Positions 1 to 10,379 are shown, numbered from the stretch's first letter. The stretch is DNA of 64,000 nucleotides from Ichthyophis bannanicus (GCA_033557465.1 CM066031.1:1073970448-1074034447); one strand, 5' to 3'. The notes: generated from the sequence alone by a model not told the origin. A program made the numbers and translations.

Positions 1-612
1 AAGTTACTCTCCTTAGATGCTCCTTAAGTACTGAATCAAACTCTGCCATTAACTCTTCAATTTTAAGAAAGTTACCGTTATTTGGCATGAAAAACTGGTC
101 TGATTTTCCATAAAGAGCAAGGTTCTGAGTAGCAAGTACTTTCACAATCAATATTAGCTTTTTTAGAGCATTTCTCCAGTGCTGGGTCTCGGAATTGATT
201 TTCTGTTGATTGCTTTCATCTGTGGTTAACTTTAACCACAGTCTGGTCTTGAGCTGGAAAAAGTTGGAGAACGTTCTATAGTGATATGGTGCCTTATCAT
301 GATTTGCCAGTGTTCTAGCCAGATTCTTCCAGTCTTTAGTTCCAGTGGAACTTAATACAGATGCGGTGGTGTCACCTTGGAACAGTTTGCAGCAAAATCA
401 GTAGGCAGCATCCTGGCTGTTTGAGTACATGAGCCAATGTCTTTCCACTTTCTCACCACTGGGTTTTTCACGCCAGTAATGAATATGATGAAAGCTTCTT
501 CTGTATACAGAATCTTTTGGTAACTTCAACTCTTACTTGCTTTGGACCATTTAGTTCAAGGTAGTCTCTCAGCTTACTGGTAATTTCTGGCCACAGCCCT
601 GGATCTTCTAAG
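1..612 (-). pseudogene. hAT/ZMYM-like transposase gene, central fragment
   Basis: Translating the minus strand gives a nearly continuous protein-like segment that reads from about 612 down to 1 and leaves the window at the left edge. Recognisable pieces in order are GLWPEITSKLRDYLELNGPK (about 541-600), a W-R-E-K-P-S-G-E-K stretch followed by HWLMYSNSQ and a C-x2-C motif near 390-430, and finally NNGNFLKIEELMAEFD and EHLRR near 1-90. This order is typical of the TTF-type zinc finger plus DUF4371 region of hAT-derived ZMYM-like transposases. No long uninterrupted frame starts here, so the copy is decayed. The same gene continues rightward in pieces at 1807-1873, 4309-4355 and 4985-5270, separated by later insertions. 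Family assignment is from remembered motifs and fairly secure; which hAT subfamily is not determined. Confidence 0.68.
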
Positions 613-1806
613 ATCGCTTGACTTCAAGGACTCCATGCTATCCTGGTTCTCCTCCTACCTCTCCCATCACTCCTTTAGTGTATGCTATCTCTACGCCGAC
701 GACCCCCAAATCTACCTCTCTACACCGAATATCTCTCCAGCAATCCAGACCAAGATCTCAGCCTGCCTTTCCGACATCGCTGCCTGGATGTCCCATCGCC
801 GCTTGAAACTGAATATGGCCAAGACTGAACTCCTCGTCTTTCCTCCCAACTCCTCCCCTCCTCTTTCTCCTTTCTCAGTCTCAGTGGATGGATCTACGAT
901 CCTTCCTGTTCCCTCAGCCCGCAATCTGGGGGTTATCTTTGACACCTCTCTCTCCTTCTCCACACACATCCAGCTTGTAGCTAAGACCTGCCGCTTCTTC
1001 CTCTTCAACATTAGCAAAATCCGCCCCTTCCTTTCTGAACACACTACCAAAATGCTTATCCACTCCTTAATTTCCTCTCGCCTAGATTACTGCAACCTGC
1101 TACTTGCCAGTCTCCCCGTGAATCATCTCTTTCCCCTTCAATCTATACAAAATTATGCTGCTCGACTAATATTCTGCCAGTCTCGCCATGCCCACATTAT
1201 TCCTCTTCTCAAGTCACTTCATTAGCTCCCCATCCAATTCCGCATACAGTTCAAACTTCTCATACTGACCTATAAATGCATCCACTCTGCGGCCCCTCAA
1301 TACCTCTCATCCCTTATCTCTCGCTACATCCCCTCCCGGGAACGTCGCTCCACTGACAAACTACTTCTATTTAGGCCTTTCACTCACACAGCTAACTCAC
1401 GCCTTCACTCCTTTCACCTCGCTGCACCCTACGCCTGGAACAATCTACCTATGTCTATACGCCAAGCACCCTCACTGGCCCTCTTCAAATCCAAGTTGAA
1501 AACCCACCTCTTCACTGTTGCCTTCAGATCCTGACTTCCACCCTTATCCTAACCCGATTCCCATCAATCTCCCATGACCGAATTACACAGACCATATTAT
1601 GCTTTGCACCGAAATGACTATCGCTATCGCTTTATATTGTTGTATTAAATTGCAAACTCGGATGAGTATTAGATTGTAAGCTCGGATGAGCACGACCCGG
1701 ATGAGCCGGGACTGTCTATTATATGTATATTTTTTATATGCATGTGATACCTGTACAGCGCTGCGTGCTCAGCGCTATATAAGTGCTAAATAGTAGTAGT
1801 AGTAGG
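613..1806 (+). mobile_element. L2-like LINE, 5'-truncated copy
   Basis: The segment carries the C-terminal half of a LINE reverse transcriptase and a 3' UTR ending in an L2-type tail: a TGTACAGCGCTGCG segment, then GCGCTATATAAGTGCTAAA, then a short (TAG)n run to 1806. It lies inside the minus-strand hAT-like pseudogene, whose reading resumes immediately on both sides. No clear target duplication was found. A second copy of the same general family ends at 20247 with an AAT-repeat tail. Confidence 0.82.
635..1534 (+). pseudogene. L2-like LINE reverse transcriptase, C-terminal part
   Basis: The frame opens at the end of the RT fingers/palm region (WFSSYLS) and shows the catalytic YADD box (CYLYADDPQIY), then WMSHRRLKLNMAKTE, NLGVIFDTSLSF, the LDYCNLLLASLP motif and QNYAARLI, all characteristic of L2-clade LINE reverse transcriptases. 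A TAG at 1223-1225 replaces the tryptophan of the usual HWLP motif; past it the frame stays open to a natural stop at 1532-1534. The N-terminal endonuclease and the first RT motifs are missing because of 5' truncation. The copy is therefore inactive but only lightly mutated. The overlapping minus-strand open frame at 712-1050 is a shadow of this coding strand. Confidence 0.8.
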
Positions 1807-1873
1807 GTTGAATTCTGAGGAAACTGCAAACTCTGGTTCCACCAAACTCACACATGCTGAAGTTTCTTCATCT
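1807..1873 (-). pseudogene. hAT/ZMYM-like gene fragment between two insertions
   Basis: This short unique stretch lies between the L2-like tail and the Penelope-like composite. On the minus strand it reads ACVSLVEPEFAVSSEFN in the same orientation as the hAT-like fragment at 1-612; a SLVEPEF-type motif commonly precedes the zinc finger of such proteins. The last 15 bases (1859-1873) are duplicated at 4294-4308 and are the presumed target duplication of the Penelope-like insertion. Confidence 0.55.
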
Positions 1874-1908
1874 ACTGTATTTGGTCAATTTTACTGAGCG
1901 AATTACTA

Positions 1909-2568
1909 CTAAAATAGTATAAACTGATTGTCTGCTCAGAGATTCACCACTTGGAAACTAAAGAAAAAAATTCCTTCTAGTGCCACAAAGCTAACCAATA
2001 ATAGGTACATGGGTCTCGGTACAAAACAACACAGCTATTTGTAAGGTCTGAAAATCACCACCATTACTTTGCTGCTGTTCACATCAACGACCCCTTTTCA
2101 TGTACCATACTTTTTATCATTTATTATTTTAATCTTTTATTATTTTTTTCTTCTTCTGTGCCCGTATTTCTTTCTTGTTATTCTAAAAGCAAGGTTTTAA
2201 TCCTCTATACTTGTATCCTTAAAACTTCTTAAATCACCTCCTCAAAAATATTAGTCTATAGCCATCAATTGTCCATTAATGAGTTATTATAGTGTGAACA
2301 CTTATCTTCTCATCCACATGCAAATTCCAATGCTTCACTGAGGTATTAAGAAGCTCCAATGCTGGCGGCTATTGCAAAAAGTCCCAACGCCGTTCTTCTA
2401 AGGCGCCCAAGCATTTCACAATATGTGTTTCTTGAGGGGAGTGCACACACGCACTATAAACTGACCTAAAAAATATACACAGTCACAGAATAACATTTCT
2501 TCGTTCCATTAAAAACTGTTACTTACTATGTCGCTGATATAAATACTCATACATATATAATCAAAACT
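1909..2568. repeat. Left inverted arm (Penelope-like 3' UTR)
   Basis: About 660 bp that is the reverse complement of 3635-4293 with only scattered differences. Both outer ends carry ctaaaatagtataa and its complement, and both inner ends lie at the tcaaaact / agttttga junction. It represents the 3' UTR of the minus-strand copy of the Penelope-like composite. Confidence 0.85.
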
Positions 2569-2687
2569 CTACCTATAAGTTTTTCACTTGCTCTTTCACC
2601 ATGGGAGGAAAAGGATATTTCCACTGTTCTCCTCATCAAGTGTCGAAAAAACGCCGCACATGCGGTTTGTATTTTCAAAGAATGTTT

Positions 2688-3307
2688 TTAAAGGCTTCCC
2701 ACCTGGCTCCTCCTTCCCCAGATACGATCACTTTTAGGCTTACAAACACACACCGACCAATCAATAGATGCATTCAAGCCCTGTGGCTTTACTGTGTTCA
2801 GTTTAAAAATCCACCTCTGTTCCTCTCTAAGTAAAATTTGCTGTTTAGTTTTTCCCCCTCGTGAAGCAACAACCTGATCTACGGCGAAGCAGCGAAGTTG
2901 ATCAAAACTGTGGTTTGCACTAAGACAGTGTTGCACTAACGGTACCTCCATCACTCTGTTGTTGACTCGACTACGATGCTCAGCCTTACGTAACTTCAGC
3001 GGTCTGATGGTCTTCCCGATATACAGCAGAGTACACGGGCAGCGAACCCCGTAGACTACAAAAGTTGAATGACACGTAGTGGCTTTTTTAACTGATATGA
3101 AACGCCTTGATGTTCAAACTCCCCTATCTCCAATGTTATAGCGCATATACTACACGAACCACATTTCTTATGCCCCAACTCGGTGGTATGTTCGCTTGTG
3201 GGATTCAATGGACGGAAGCAAGAGGGACTTAACTGCTCCTTCAAATTCGAGCTCCTGCTCCACACACAACGTATAGTCTTATCGCTCAATCCTGGAGTCA
3301 TACCCAA
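2688..3307 (-). pseudogene. Penelope-like GIY-YIG endonuclease region
   Basis: Reading leftward from 3307, the frame shows LSDKTIRCVWSRSSNLKEQL (the conserved Penelope-type NLK motif), a cysteine cluster KKCGSCSICA, then after a one-base shift FVVYGVRCPC, LLYIGKTIRPLK and RKAEHRSRV, which is the GIY-YIG nuclease core with its arginine and EHR residues. It ends with a RWIF..L....P.GLN stretch typical of the C-terminus. The frameshift falls near the T6 run at 3084-3089, so the frame 3056-3307 stops early and the rest continues in another frame down to 2688. The RT domain upstream is absent. Confidence is good on the family and low on any activity. Confidence 0.75.
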
Positions 3308-3338
3308 AATTTTACTATGATTCTTAACAATCTTCTGG

Positions 3339-3634
3339 ATAAAGAAGAGGGGTTACCATTCTCTCAGTTTTTAAGATACAGGAGAAATTGCTCTGATACT
3401 TCTGACTTCCGAATAAAATCAAAACAGCTGACAAAGAATTTTCTATTGAGAGGGTACCCAAAGCCGGTTATAAAACGGGCATATACTAGAGCCCTATATA
3501 ACGATCGTTGGCTCTTGTTATCATCTCATGAACAAGTAAGGCATTCAGGGCGGAAAACTGATACTGATAGAGTAAATTTTATTACTCGCTTTTCTCCTTT
3601 AAGTAAGCTTATCCAGAAGATTGTTAAGAATCAT
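3339..3634 (+). pseudogene. Penelope-like RT-endonuclease linker fragment
   Basis: The plus-strand frame reads EGLPFSQFLRYRRNCSD, then FLLRGYPKPVIKRAYTRA, and ends SKLIQKIVKNHS. The R-x-R-R-x-C-S and RGYP motifs are hallmarks of the region between the RT and the GIY-YIG domain in Penelope-like elements. At 3635 the frame runs straight into 3' UTR sequence (the right inverted arm), so the endonuclease domain is deleted in this copy. The minus-strand copy begins with this same terminal segment (3308-3338), so the two fragments together cover contiguous parts of one parental protein. Confidence 0.7.
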
Positions 3635-4293
3635 AGTTTTGATTATATATGTATGAGTATTTATATCAGCGACATAGTAAGTAACAGTTTTTAATGGAAC
3701 AAAGAAATGTTATTCTGTGACTGTGTATATTTTTTAGGTCAGTTTATAGTGCATGTGTGCACTCCCCTCAAGAAACACATATTGTGAAATGCTTGGGCAC
3801 CTTAGAAGAACGGCGTTGGGACTTTTTGCAATAGCCGCCAGTATTGGAGCTTCTTAATACCTCAGTGAAGCATTGGAAGTTGCGTGTGGATGAGAAGATA
3901 AGTGTTCACACTATAATAACTCATTAATGGACAATTGATGGCTATAGACTAATATTTTTGAGGAGGTGATTTAAGAAGTTTTAAGGATACAAGTATAGAG
4001 GATTAAAACCTTGCTTTTAGAATAACAAGAAAGAAATACAGGCACAGAAGAAGAAAAAAATAATAAAAGATTAAAATAATAAATGATAAAAAGTATGGTA
4101 CATGAAAAGGGGTCGTTGATGTGAACAGCAGCAAAGTAATGGTGGTGATTTTCAGACCTTACAAATAGCTGCGTTGTTTTGTACTGAAACCCATGTACCT
4201 ATTATTGGTTAGCTTTGTGGCACTAGAAGGAATTTTTTTCTTTAGTTTCCAAGTGGTGAATCTCTGAGCAGACAATCAGTTTATACTATTTTA
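3635..4293. repeat. Right inverted arm (Penelope-like 3' UTR)
   Basis: Reverse-complement partner of 1909-2568. It carries the plus-strand copy's 3' UTR, including a run of A-rich DNA near 4050-4090 and the shared terminal block up to the 15-bp duplication at 4294-4308. Confidence 0.85.
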
Positions 4294-4308
4294 GAAGTTT
4301 CTTCATCT

Positions 4309-4355
4309 GGCATATGGTCCTCTTCATCCATCTGAGATGCTGATGTGAATGTAGT
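4309..4355 (-). pseudogene. hAT/ZMYM-like gene fragment
   Basis: This short stretch lies between two insertions. Its minus strand reads TTFTSASQMDEEDHMPDEE, acidic and open, in the same orientation as the neighbouring hAT-like fragments. Its right end, atgtgaatgtagt (4343-4355), is repeated at 4972-4984 and is the presumed target duplication of the next insertion. Confidence 0.5.
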
Positions 4356-4971
4356 AACACCACCGGGTTTTAGTCTGTTGCTCTTTAAACGGATAATACT
4401 AAGTAATCAGAAAATGCGTGCCGTTTAATGACTCACTCTGCAACCGGAGAACTTTAAATTATTGCATTCTAACTTTAGGCAATAGGTCTCAGAAAAAACC
4501 GCTGGCCCACAAACCAAGAGCTAAACGCTCAATGCTGGTGCCGGTTTAACATCAATGACAAGTAGCCTTTTAAAAGCCTTAATGTTCTGTTTTTGTGTTA
4601 TTTTCAATTGTTTTCTTAAAAGATTGTTGTTTGTGCACTCTCAATGCAAATGGTAATCTTTAACTAAAGCAGCTGTGTTCCTCATATAACAAATCTTGCA
4701 CAAAAATTCATATTCAATGAGATTCAATAAGAGGAAGCTTCAATCTTATAATGAAAAACTTAGCTTCAATCGAAGATTGAACGGGATTATTCCAACGCTC
4801 ACAGCCAGGTACCCCAAGCGTTTCACTATTGTTTCTTCAGGGAATTGTCCCCATGAGGCTGTAGAATTGATGCTGTCGGCGTCTTTCTCTGCTAATAAAA
4901 GGTATTTCATATCAGTCCACTTCAATTGAACTTCAATAAATCATTCATGATGCGAAGAACGCCGTGAATGC
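4356..4971 (-). mobile_element. Penelope-like 3' end fragment with 13-bp target duplication
   Basis: About 616 bp flanked by the 13-bp direct repeat atgtgaatgtagt (4343-4355 and 4972-4984), which interrupts the hAT-like gene. Read on the minus strand it contains a block CCCTGAAGAAACAATAGTG followed by AAACGCTTGGGG. This resembles the matching part of the Penelope-like 3' UTR in the composite at 1874-4293 (ctcaagaaacacatattgtg, then aaatgcttgggc), so it is probably a related but diverged family. No coding part is preserved. The target duplication is solid; the family call is an inference from this one homologous block. Confidence 0.5.
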
Positions 4972-4984
4972 ATGTGAATGTAGT

Positions 4985-5270
4985 GGCAGTCAGTTGTACA
5001 GCAGCATCTGAACTATCTTCAAGAGCTGTACCACTTGTATCCTCATAGTTAAGGCTTGCCTTCTCAGATTCATTTCGCTGTGTGTAAGTAGCTTCTGCTG
5101 TCAAGAACTTCAGCGAGGCTCCTTTTTGTTTTGACAGAGTACTTCTTTTGCTTCTCTCTTCTTTTTATATTGTGCTCCAGGCAGTCATTTTCTTCCATCA
5201 GACACCTGTGCAGCAGGCGCTCGTTAGAAAATGTGGACACAATTTGGCTGCTTCTGAAAATAAAATACAA
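4985..5270 (-). pseudogene. hAT/ZMYM-like gene, N-terminal fragment
   Basis: The minus strand shows a lysine-rich N-terminal-type stretch (KRREKQKKYSVKTKRSLAEV) followed, after a frameshift, by NESEKASLNYEDTSGTALED and TATTFT. A basic start followed by an acidic, serine-rich linker is the usual arrangement ahead of the zinc finger in hAT/ZMYM-like transposases. Together with 4309-4355, 1807-1873 and 1-612 it outlines one gene now split by three insertions. The start codon is uncertain. Confidence 0.5.
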
Positions 5271-5416
5271 ATCCAGATAAAAAAATGGCAGCTTTATACA
5301 TTGAGAGATGGTTCAGCGACACCTTTATACCACATTCAACCTCCCACAAATACACCCACTGAAGGCTTGCCAACTGACAACAGATTTGCCTAACAGAGGT
5401 GATCTAGGCCTGGAAT

Positions 5417-5515
5417 TACCCCATTGCAGGCATGGACTTGTAGATTTGCTCTCCTAAAAAAATAGAACTGGGAATTGGGAAATGCAAACTACCTGTCCCT
5501 GCCTGCAATGGGGTA
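5417..5515. repeat. Short foldback hairpin
   Basis: taccccattgcaggca at about 5417-5432 is the reverse complement of tgcctgcaatggggta at about 5500-5515, leaving a loop of roughly 68 bases. It sits just upstream of an interspersed-repeat copy. Confidence 0.6.
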
Positions 5516-5613
5516 AACACTAGGCCTGCATGGACCAGCCCTGCCTTTCGGACCTGCTGCCAGTTTGACAATTCTAACCAAAAGAGGTAAGACATGGGGC
5601 AAGTTAGCTGCAA

Positions 5614-5690
5614 CCAGGGCTGGCCCAACCATTAGGCAAACTAGGTAGTCACTGAGGACATCAGCTTCAGGGGGGCGGGAGCAGGACATT
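5614..5690 (+). repeat. Interspersed repeat (cagggctgg...attaggcaaacta family)
   Basis: Copy of a recurrent unnamed repeat with the core gggctggcccaaccattagg, then caaactaggtagtcactgag and a G-rich, GGGGCGG-type end. Related copies are at 11473-11590, 15347-15425, 15793-16113 and 21967-22040. Confidence 0.6.
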
Positions 5691-5699
5691 CAAAGCTAA

Positions 5700-6117
5700 A
5701 TACTGGATTTCAGCAACCTTGTGGAAAGGCATAATGCTTAAAGTCTGGTTAGGGTGCCAACACTTTGAACCAATCCTAAGAACAGTGGGCCAAACTATTG
5801 CATGTATTACGAATAAAGAGCAAAATAGACACTAGAAAGTCCTCAGTTACTAAAGTAAAATCACTCAAATTACTGGACAGGAATAAACTGGGTTCAGATA
5901 ACTGATGACAAGCTGAAAAACAGAATACAGAGCAATAATTTTCCCTTTAAACTCCTCAGCAAAGGATTGACAAGAAATAGCCACATCCAATTCTCCAGCA
6001 GAAGATAATGGACTATTAACAAGCTTTTTAATGACAGAAAAAATTAACTGATAATCATGGCTTACCATTAATCAGTTCATTAAAATAAACCTTTTCTTTT
6101 TCAGGAAAAACTGCATT
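5700..6117. other. No recognisable feature
   Basis: AT-rich non-coding sequence; no gene, structured repeat or mobile-element signature was recognised. Confidence 0.5.
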
Positions 6118-6640
6118 TTTATTTATTTATTTATTTATTTAACAATTATTTCTATACCGCTCTTTCCCAAGTATCAAGTGCGGTTTACAAAGAACAGTAT
6201 GTAATATGGTATGGGTAATATCATACCAAGTCATTTTACATAGAACAGGTGGAATTAGATACAGGTACAATATAAAGTTTGAACATTAAACTATTAGAAC
6301 AATATAAAAGTTTGAACATTAGACTATTAGAACAATATAAAAGTTTGAACATTAAACTATTAGAACTTATATACATTGTAGATATTTACAAATTATATCA
6401 TTTATCACTTGTGGTTGTATACATTATTCTAAACTTCAAAGCACGTAGTTATAGATATTTGTAGTATGGTTGTTAACCTGTGTCTCTTTGTGTAGTCTGG
6501 TTAGATTCTGCTCCTTTGTAGTGTAATGAGAATAAGTGGGTTTTCAGTTTTTTTCTAAATTCCTTTATGTCTGACAGTAAACGAATGTTGTCAGGAAGGT
6601 TATATATTTTGATGATAATATAGATTCCAGAAAATCATGC
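6118..6640 (-). mobile_element. LINE 3' UTR, minus strand, with TAAA-type tail
   Basis: On the minus strand the sequence ends in ccgcacttgatac...agcggtatagaaataattg followed by a (TAAA)n tail (the ATTT run at 6118-6140). This matches the kind of 3' end seen at 47474-47532. There is no coding sequence; the upstream limit near 6640 is approximate. Confidence 0.55.
6270..6370 (+). repeat. Three-copy 31-bp tandem repeat
   Basis: The unit tttgaacattaaactattag plus aacaatataaaag occurs three times with one or two changes, inside the LINE-like 3' UTR. It explains the repetitive 61-codon frame at 6279-6464, which is not a gene. Confidence 0.75.
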
Positions 6641-7967
6641 TGTATAAATGAATCAGGACACGATTGCTAATGCCTTTCTTTAAGGCACATGGTAACTCAA
6701 GGTCTGTCTTGATTGTGTTCACACCAAATATGAACCCTTTTTTGACTCTGAGAAAAAAATTACAACATTCAAGCATTCAATGATGATTAGGCATTACTAA
6801 AAGGCTAGTGGATTTATAATTAACAGTAATTATGATGCAGATAAGATTCAAAACCAATGATCATGGCCTTAATGGAAGTCTACAAGCTTCAAAAAAATCA
6901 ATTAGTTCACACTAACTCTAATTAGCAAATGCATGAGATTGCTGATTAACTTTCTGAAGCAAAAAGGTTGCTGGTAATGCCAGATCAAAATGTAGACATG
7001 TTAGAGCGACTGAGATGACACCACATAATACTACTCATAAAATTATTCAGATTCAACAAGAAACCTAAAGAAATCTGGAGGTACAAATCACTTGTACCAA
7101 CAAACCAGATTAAATATGATCATGTAAACTATAATAAGGACCTGGAATAGGCTCAAACAAGCCCTCTAGTGTAACAGCCTCAAAGGGCCATGACTAGCAA
7201 AGTCATCATTGGTCCTTATCAGTAATACTTATAATAAATATTTAGTGCACATTTACTTAATTCAGAAAAGTGCTACTATCCAAAATGCTAATAACCCACT
7301 TATCTGCACCAGGGAGAATAAAAAAAAATGAAGAGATCCTCAGAGCTACACTCCAGCCGGCTGGGCACTCAAATAAAATTATGTCACTTCACTTGCAAAG
7401 ACTGTTTAAACACCCCCACCCCCTTTTTTTAAAATCTTTACCCAACCTACGATCTGTTCTCTTTATAACAGAGAATCCCCAGGTTACAATTTGAATTCTG
7501 TCTTCAAAATACAATCACTATGACTGCTATTTCCCTTGACAATGTTTTTAAACATTTCTAAGATTACTGCCATTGGAAGCATATGACTGCAGTGCACGAA
7601 CCATTTTCATTATGGCCTAAAGTAGCCTTCTACTAGGCTTGTTCGCCGTGGCCATACATGCACACATAGGACGAAGAGATAGCGCTCACCACCGTGGAAG
7701 GGTCCGTTCACCAGGAATGTGCAGGACTGCAGCAAAAGTTGGATTCAGTACCCTGGCCAATTTTGTGGCATTACTATCTGAGCCTTTAAGAGGACAGCAC
7801 TCTGTAGACCCCAAGACCAATTGGAGGTGTGGTGGGGAAGGCCTAAGGGTAGGAGGCAGACCAAAAATGGCAGTAGTGGGCAGGGAGGCAATATTGCTGA
7901 GGTGGGGAGGTCGTTTTCAGTGGCAGCAGCAGCAGAATAGCAGCCAGGCACCAGTTGCAGCACTATT
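6641..7967. other. No recognisable gene
   Basis: AT-rich non-coding DNA. The short open frames here (for example 7270-7494 and 7639-7971) show no recognisable domain. Confidence 0.5.
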
Positions 7968-9000
7968 TTAATTTGTGGACACCAGCACTGAAAGAAACAG
8001 CAGCACACAGCCAACAGCACTGAAGGAAACAGCGGCACACAGACAGCAGCACTGAAAGAAACAGCGGCAGGCAGACAGCGGCACTGAAGAAAACAGCAGC
8101 AGACAGCCAACAGAACTGAAGGAAACAGCAGCAGGCAGCCAACAGCACTGAAGGAAACAGCGGCAGACAGCCAATAGCACCGAAGGAAACAGAGACAGGC
8201 AGCCAACAGCACTGAAGGAAACAGCGGCAGACAGCCAACAGCACTGAAGGAAACAGAGACAGGCAGCCAACAGCACTGAAGGAAACAGCGGCAGAGAGAC
8301 AGCAGCACTGAAGGAAACAGCAGCAGACAGCCAACGGCACTGAAGAAAACAGCAGCAGGCAGCCAACCACACTGAACGAAACAGCGGCAGGCAGCCCACA
8401 GCACTGAAGGAAACAGCGGCAGACAGACAGCAGCACTGAAGAAAATAGCGGCAGACAGACAGCAGCACTGAAGGAAACAGCGGCAGACAGCCAACAGAAC
8501 TGAAGAAAACAGCAGCAGACAGCCAATGGCACTGAAGAAAACAGCAGCAGACAGCCAACAGCACTGAAGAAATCAGCAGTAGACAGCCAACAGCTCTGAA
8601 GGAAACAGCAGCAGACAGCCAACAGCTCTGAAGGAAACAGCAGCAGACAGCCAACAGAACTGGAGAAATCAGCAGTAGACAGCCAACAGCACTGAAGGAA
8701 ACAGCAGCAGACAGCCAACAGCTCTGAAGGAAACAGCGGCAGACAGCCAACAGAACTGAAGAAAACAGCAGCAGACAGCCAACAGCACTGAAGGAAACAG
8801 CAGCAGACAGCCAACAGAACTGAAGAAAACAGCAGCAGACAGCCAACAGCACTGAACGAAACAGCAACAGACAGCCAACAGAACTGAAGAAAACAGCAGC
8901 AGACAGCCAACAGCACTGAACGAAACAGCGGCAGACAGCCAGCAACACTGAAAGAAATAGCGGCAGGCGGGCACTGAAGGAAACAGCGGTAGATGGGCTA
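7968..9000. repeat. Minisatellite, about 32-bp unit
   Basis: Roughly 32 imperfect copies of a 32-bp unit built on cactgaaggaaacagcagca followed by gacagccaacag. Variants change gcagc to gcggc, ggaaac to gaaaac and add occasional short indels. Because 32 is not a multiple of 3 and the unit has no stop on the minus strand, all three minus frames stay open, giving spurious frames of 249-386 codons with a 32-residue period of cysteine, leucine and valine. These are not genes. Confidence 0.9.
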
Positions 9001-9129
9001 CAGCACACAGAGACAACAAAGGTAGTCAATGACAACAACTTTGCAATCAAAGTGTGAGGAGTAGGCATCTCATAAAAAACATTCGTCTGGCTCCTCCTCT
9101 TTGATTTAAGTGACGCTGATTCGTCCAAT

Positions 9130-9840
9130 CTTGAGTGAGAAAAAGAAGTGGCGGGAAGGCATTGGCAGAGCAGCCACTGTTGGTTCCTAGAAAGAATCAG
9201 CCTGATTCGTCAGAGTCGGAGTAACCATGCTGATTCCATGCAGGATCCAATAGCGGCTGTATCTATTTTGTTACCTCTGGCCTGCCCCTGCCTTCCCTCT
9301 GCTTTTTATTTCTCATGCAAGCATCCTTGACTTCACCTAATGGTAGAGCCGCCCCTGGTACGAATCCAGCTGAGTAAGGGGTTTTAGCTGAGTTTGCAGT
9401 TACAAACACTCTACCAACACCTCTGTTGCCATTCCTTGCTACTGCTGGAAATCTAAATCCTTGAAGGTTTTCAATGTGCACTACCTGAATTATGTGTAAG
9501 TAATCCCAGTGCATCAGATGCAATCCAAACTGATATTGACCTCCCATGGCAACTCATGAAGAGAGCCGTTGTCTTCTCCACTAAGCTTTACATCATAAGG
9601 AAGGTTGCATTCCATTTGGTCTCCACATCCCCACTACTTCCTGCTTCACCTATTTCTGATTTTGCTGCCTCTGTCCTACCACTGCCTTCCCAATGCTTTT
9701 TTTTTTGTTCAAGCATTCTTGAGCGAGAAAAAAAAGCAGCGGGAAGGCAGTGGCAGGCCAGAAGCGGCAAAATCCAAAATAAACACAGAGCTGTAGTGCC
9801 ACAGGTGTCCTAATGGTAGAGCTGCTCCTGGCTGCACCGC
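9130..9840. repeat. Repeat block with two related hairpin-forming segments
   Basis: Two related segments, 9135-9340 and 9655-9780, contain gcgggaaggcattggcag-type sequence and its complement ctgccttccc...tgcttttt. The second is a clear hairpin: 9655-9713 pairs with 9718-9776 around a 4-base loop, the stem including runs of T and A. Both are followed by a shared cctaatggtagagc block (about 9338 and 9809), so they look like two copies of one short interspersed element. Confidence 0.55.
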
Positions 9841-10379
9841 CTGCATGTGGGATCAGAGGCCTCTGCGTCTCATGCTACTGCTCAGCAAAGGTGAGGTAAA
9901 GTGTTGCCTTCTTCCTCTATTTCTTGTGTTGCACTGCACGCAGAGCCTGGTTTGTTGGGGTTTCAATTTAATTTTGTCTACATAGTTTTACTTTGAGTTT
10001 GTTATAATTTATTCTGTACTTGGTAAGTGTCTAACTGTGTTCTGCCGTGTAATTGAGACCAGGTGTTCTGGTAACATGGATTTTCTTTATAGGATCTGTA
10101 GTAATCTGGCCCACTGCAACATTTATGGTTCTGCTCTTTTCTGGGTAGGCTCCTTATTGTGTTAATTTTAGAAGCTGGTGTCATTATTGTATGGTAGATT
10201 TGCTTATTAAGTCTTCAGTGACCTTTATAGAGTTTTATGTTAGTTCTCAATCAGCGCCGTACCTAGTCCTGTGTGAGCAGTGCATCTAAACAGGGTGCAA
10301 AGTATATAGGGGTGCATTTTGGGCTGCCGGCCTCAGCTCCCCCCACGCTGCCTGCTGTTGCTTTGCCACCGCCACATTT
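9841..10379. other. No recognisable gene
   Basis: Non-coding; only short frames without recognisable domains. Confidence 0.5.

Larger units (their letters stand above)
1874..4293. mobile_element. Penelope-like element, inverted tail-out composite
   Basis: About 2.4 kb flanked by a 15-bp direct repeat (gaagtttcttcatct at 1859-1873 and 4294-4308), the expected size for a Penelope-like target duplication. The interior is made of two copies pointing outward. The left copy reads on the minus strand and carries the GIY-YIG endonuclease region and 3' UTR. The right copy reads on the plus strand and carries the RT-to-endonuclease linker, then jumps directly into the same 3' UTR, lacking the endonuclease. 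The two 3' UTRs form long inverted arms (1909-2568 and 3635-4293). A second inverted match, 3308-3338 against 3605-3635, marks where the two coding copies overlap. Penelope-like elements are known for such rearranged, partly inverted insertions. No complete RT is present. Confidence 0.75.

Noticed and set aside
712..1050. Minus-strand frame of 112 codons.
   Set aside because: It is opposite the L2-like reverse transcriptase frame, which has clear YADD and other motifs.
7745..9128. Long minus-strand frames of 249-386 codons.
   Set aside because: They are frames through a 32-bp minisatellite, open in all three phases.
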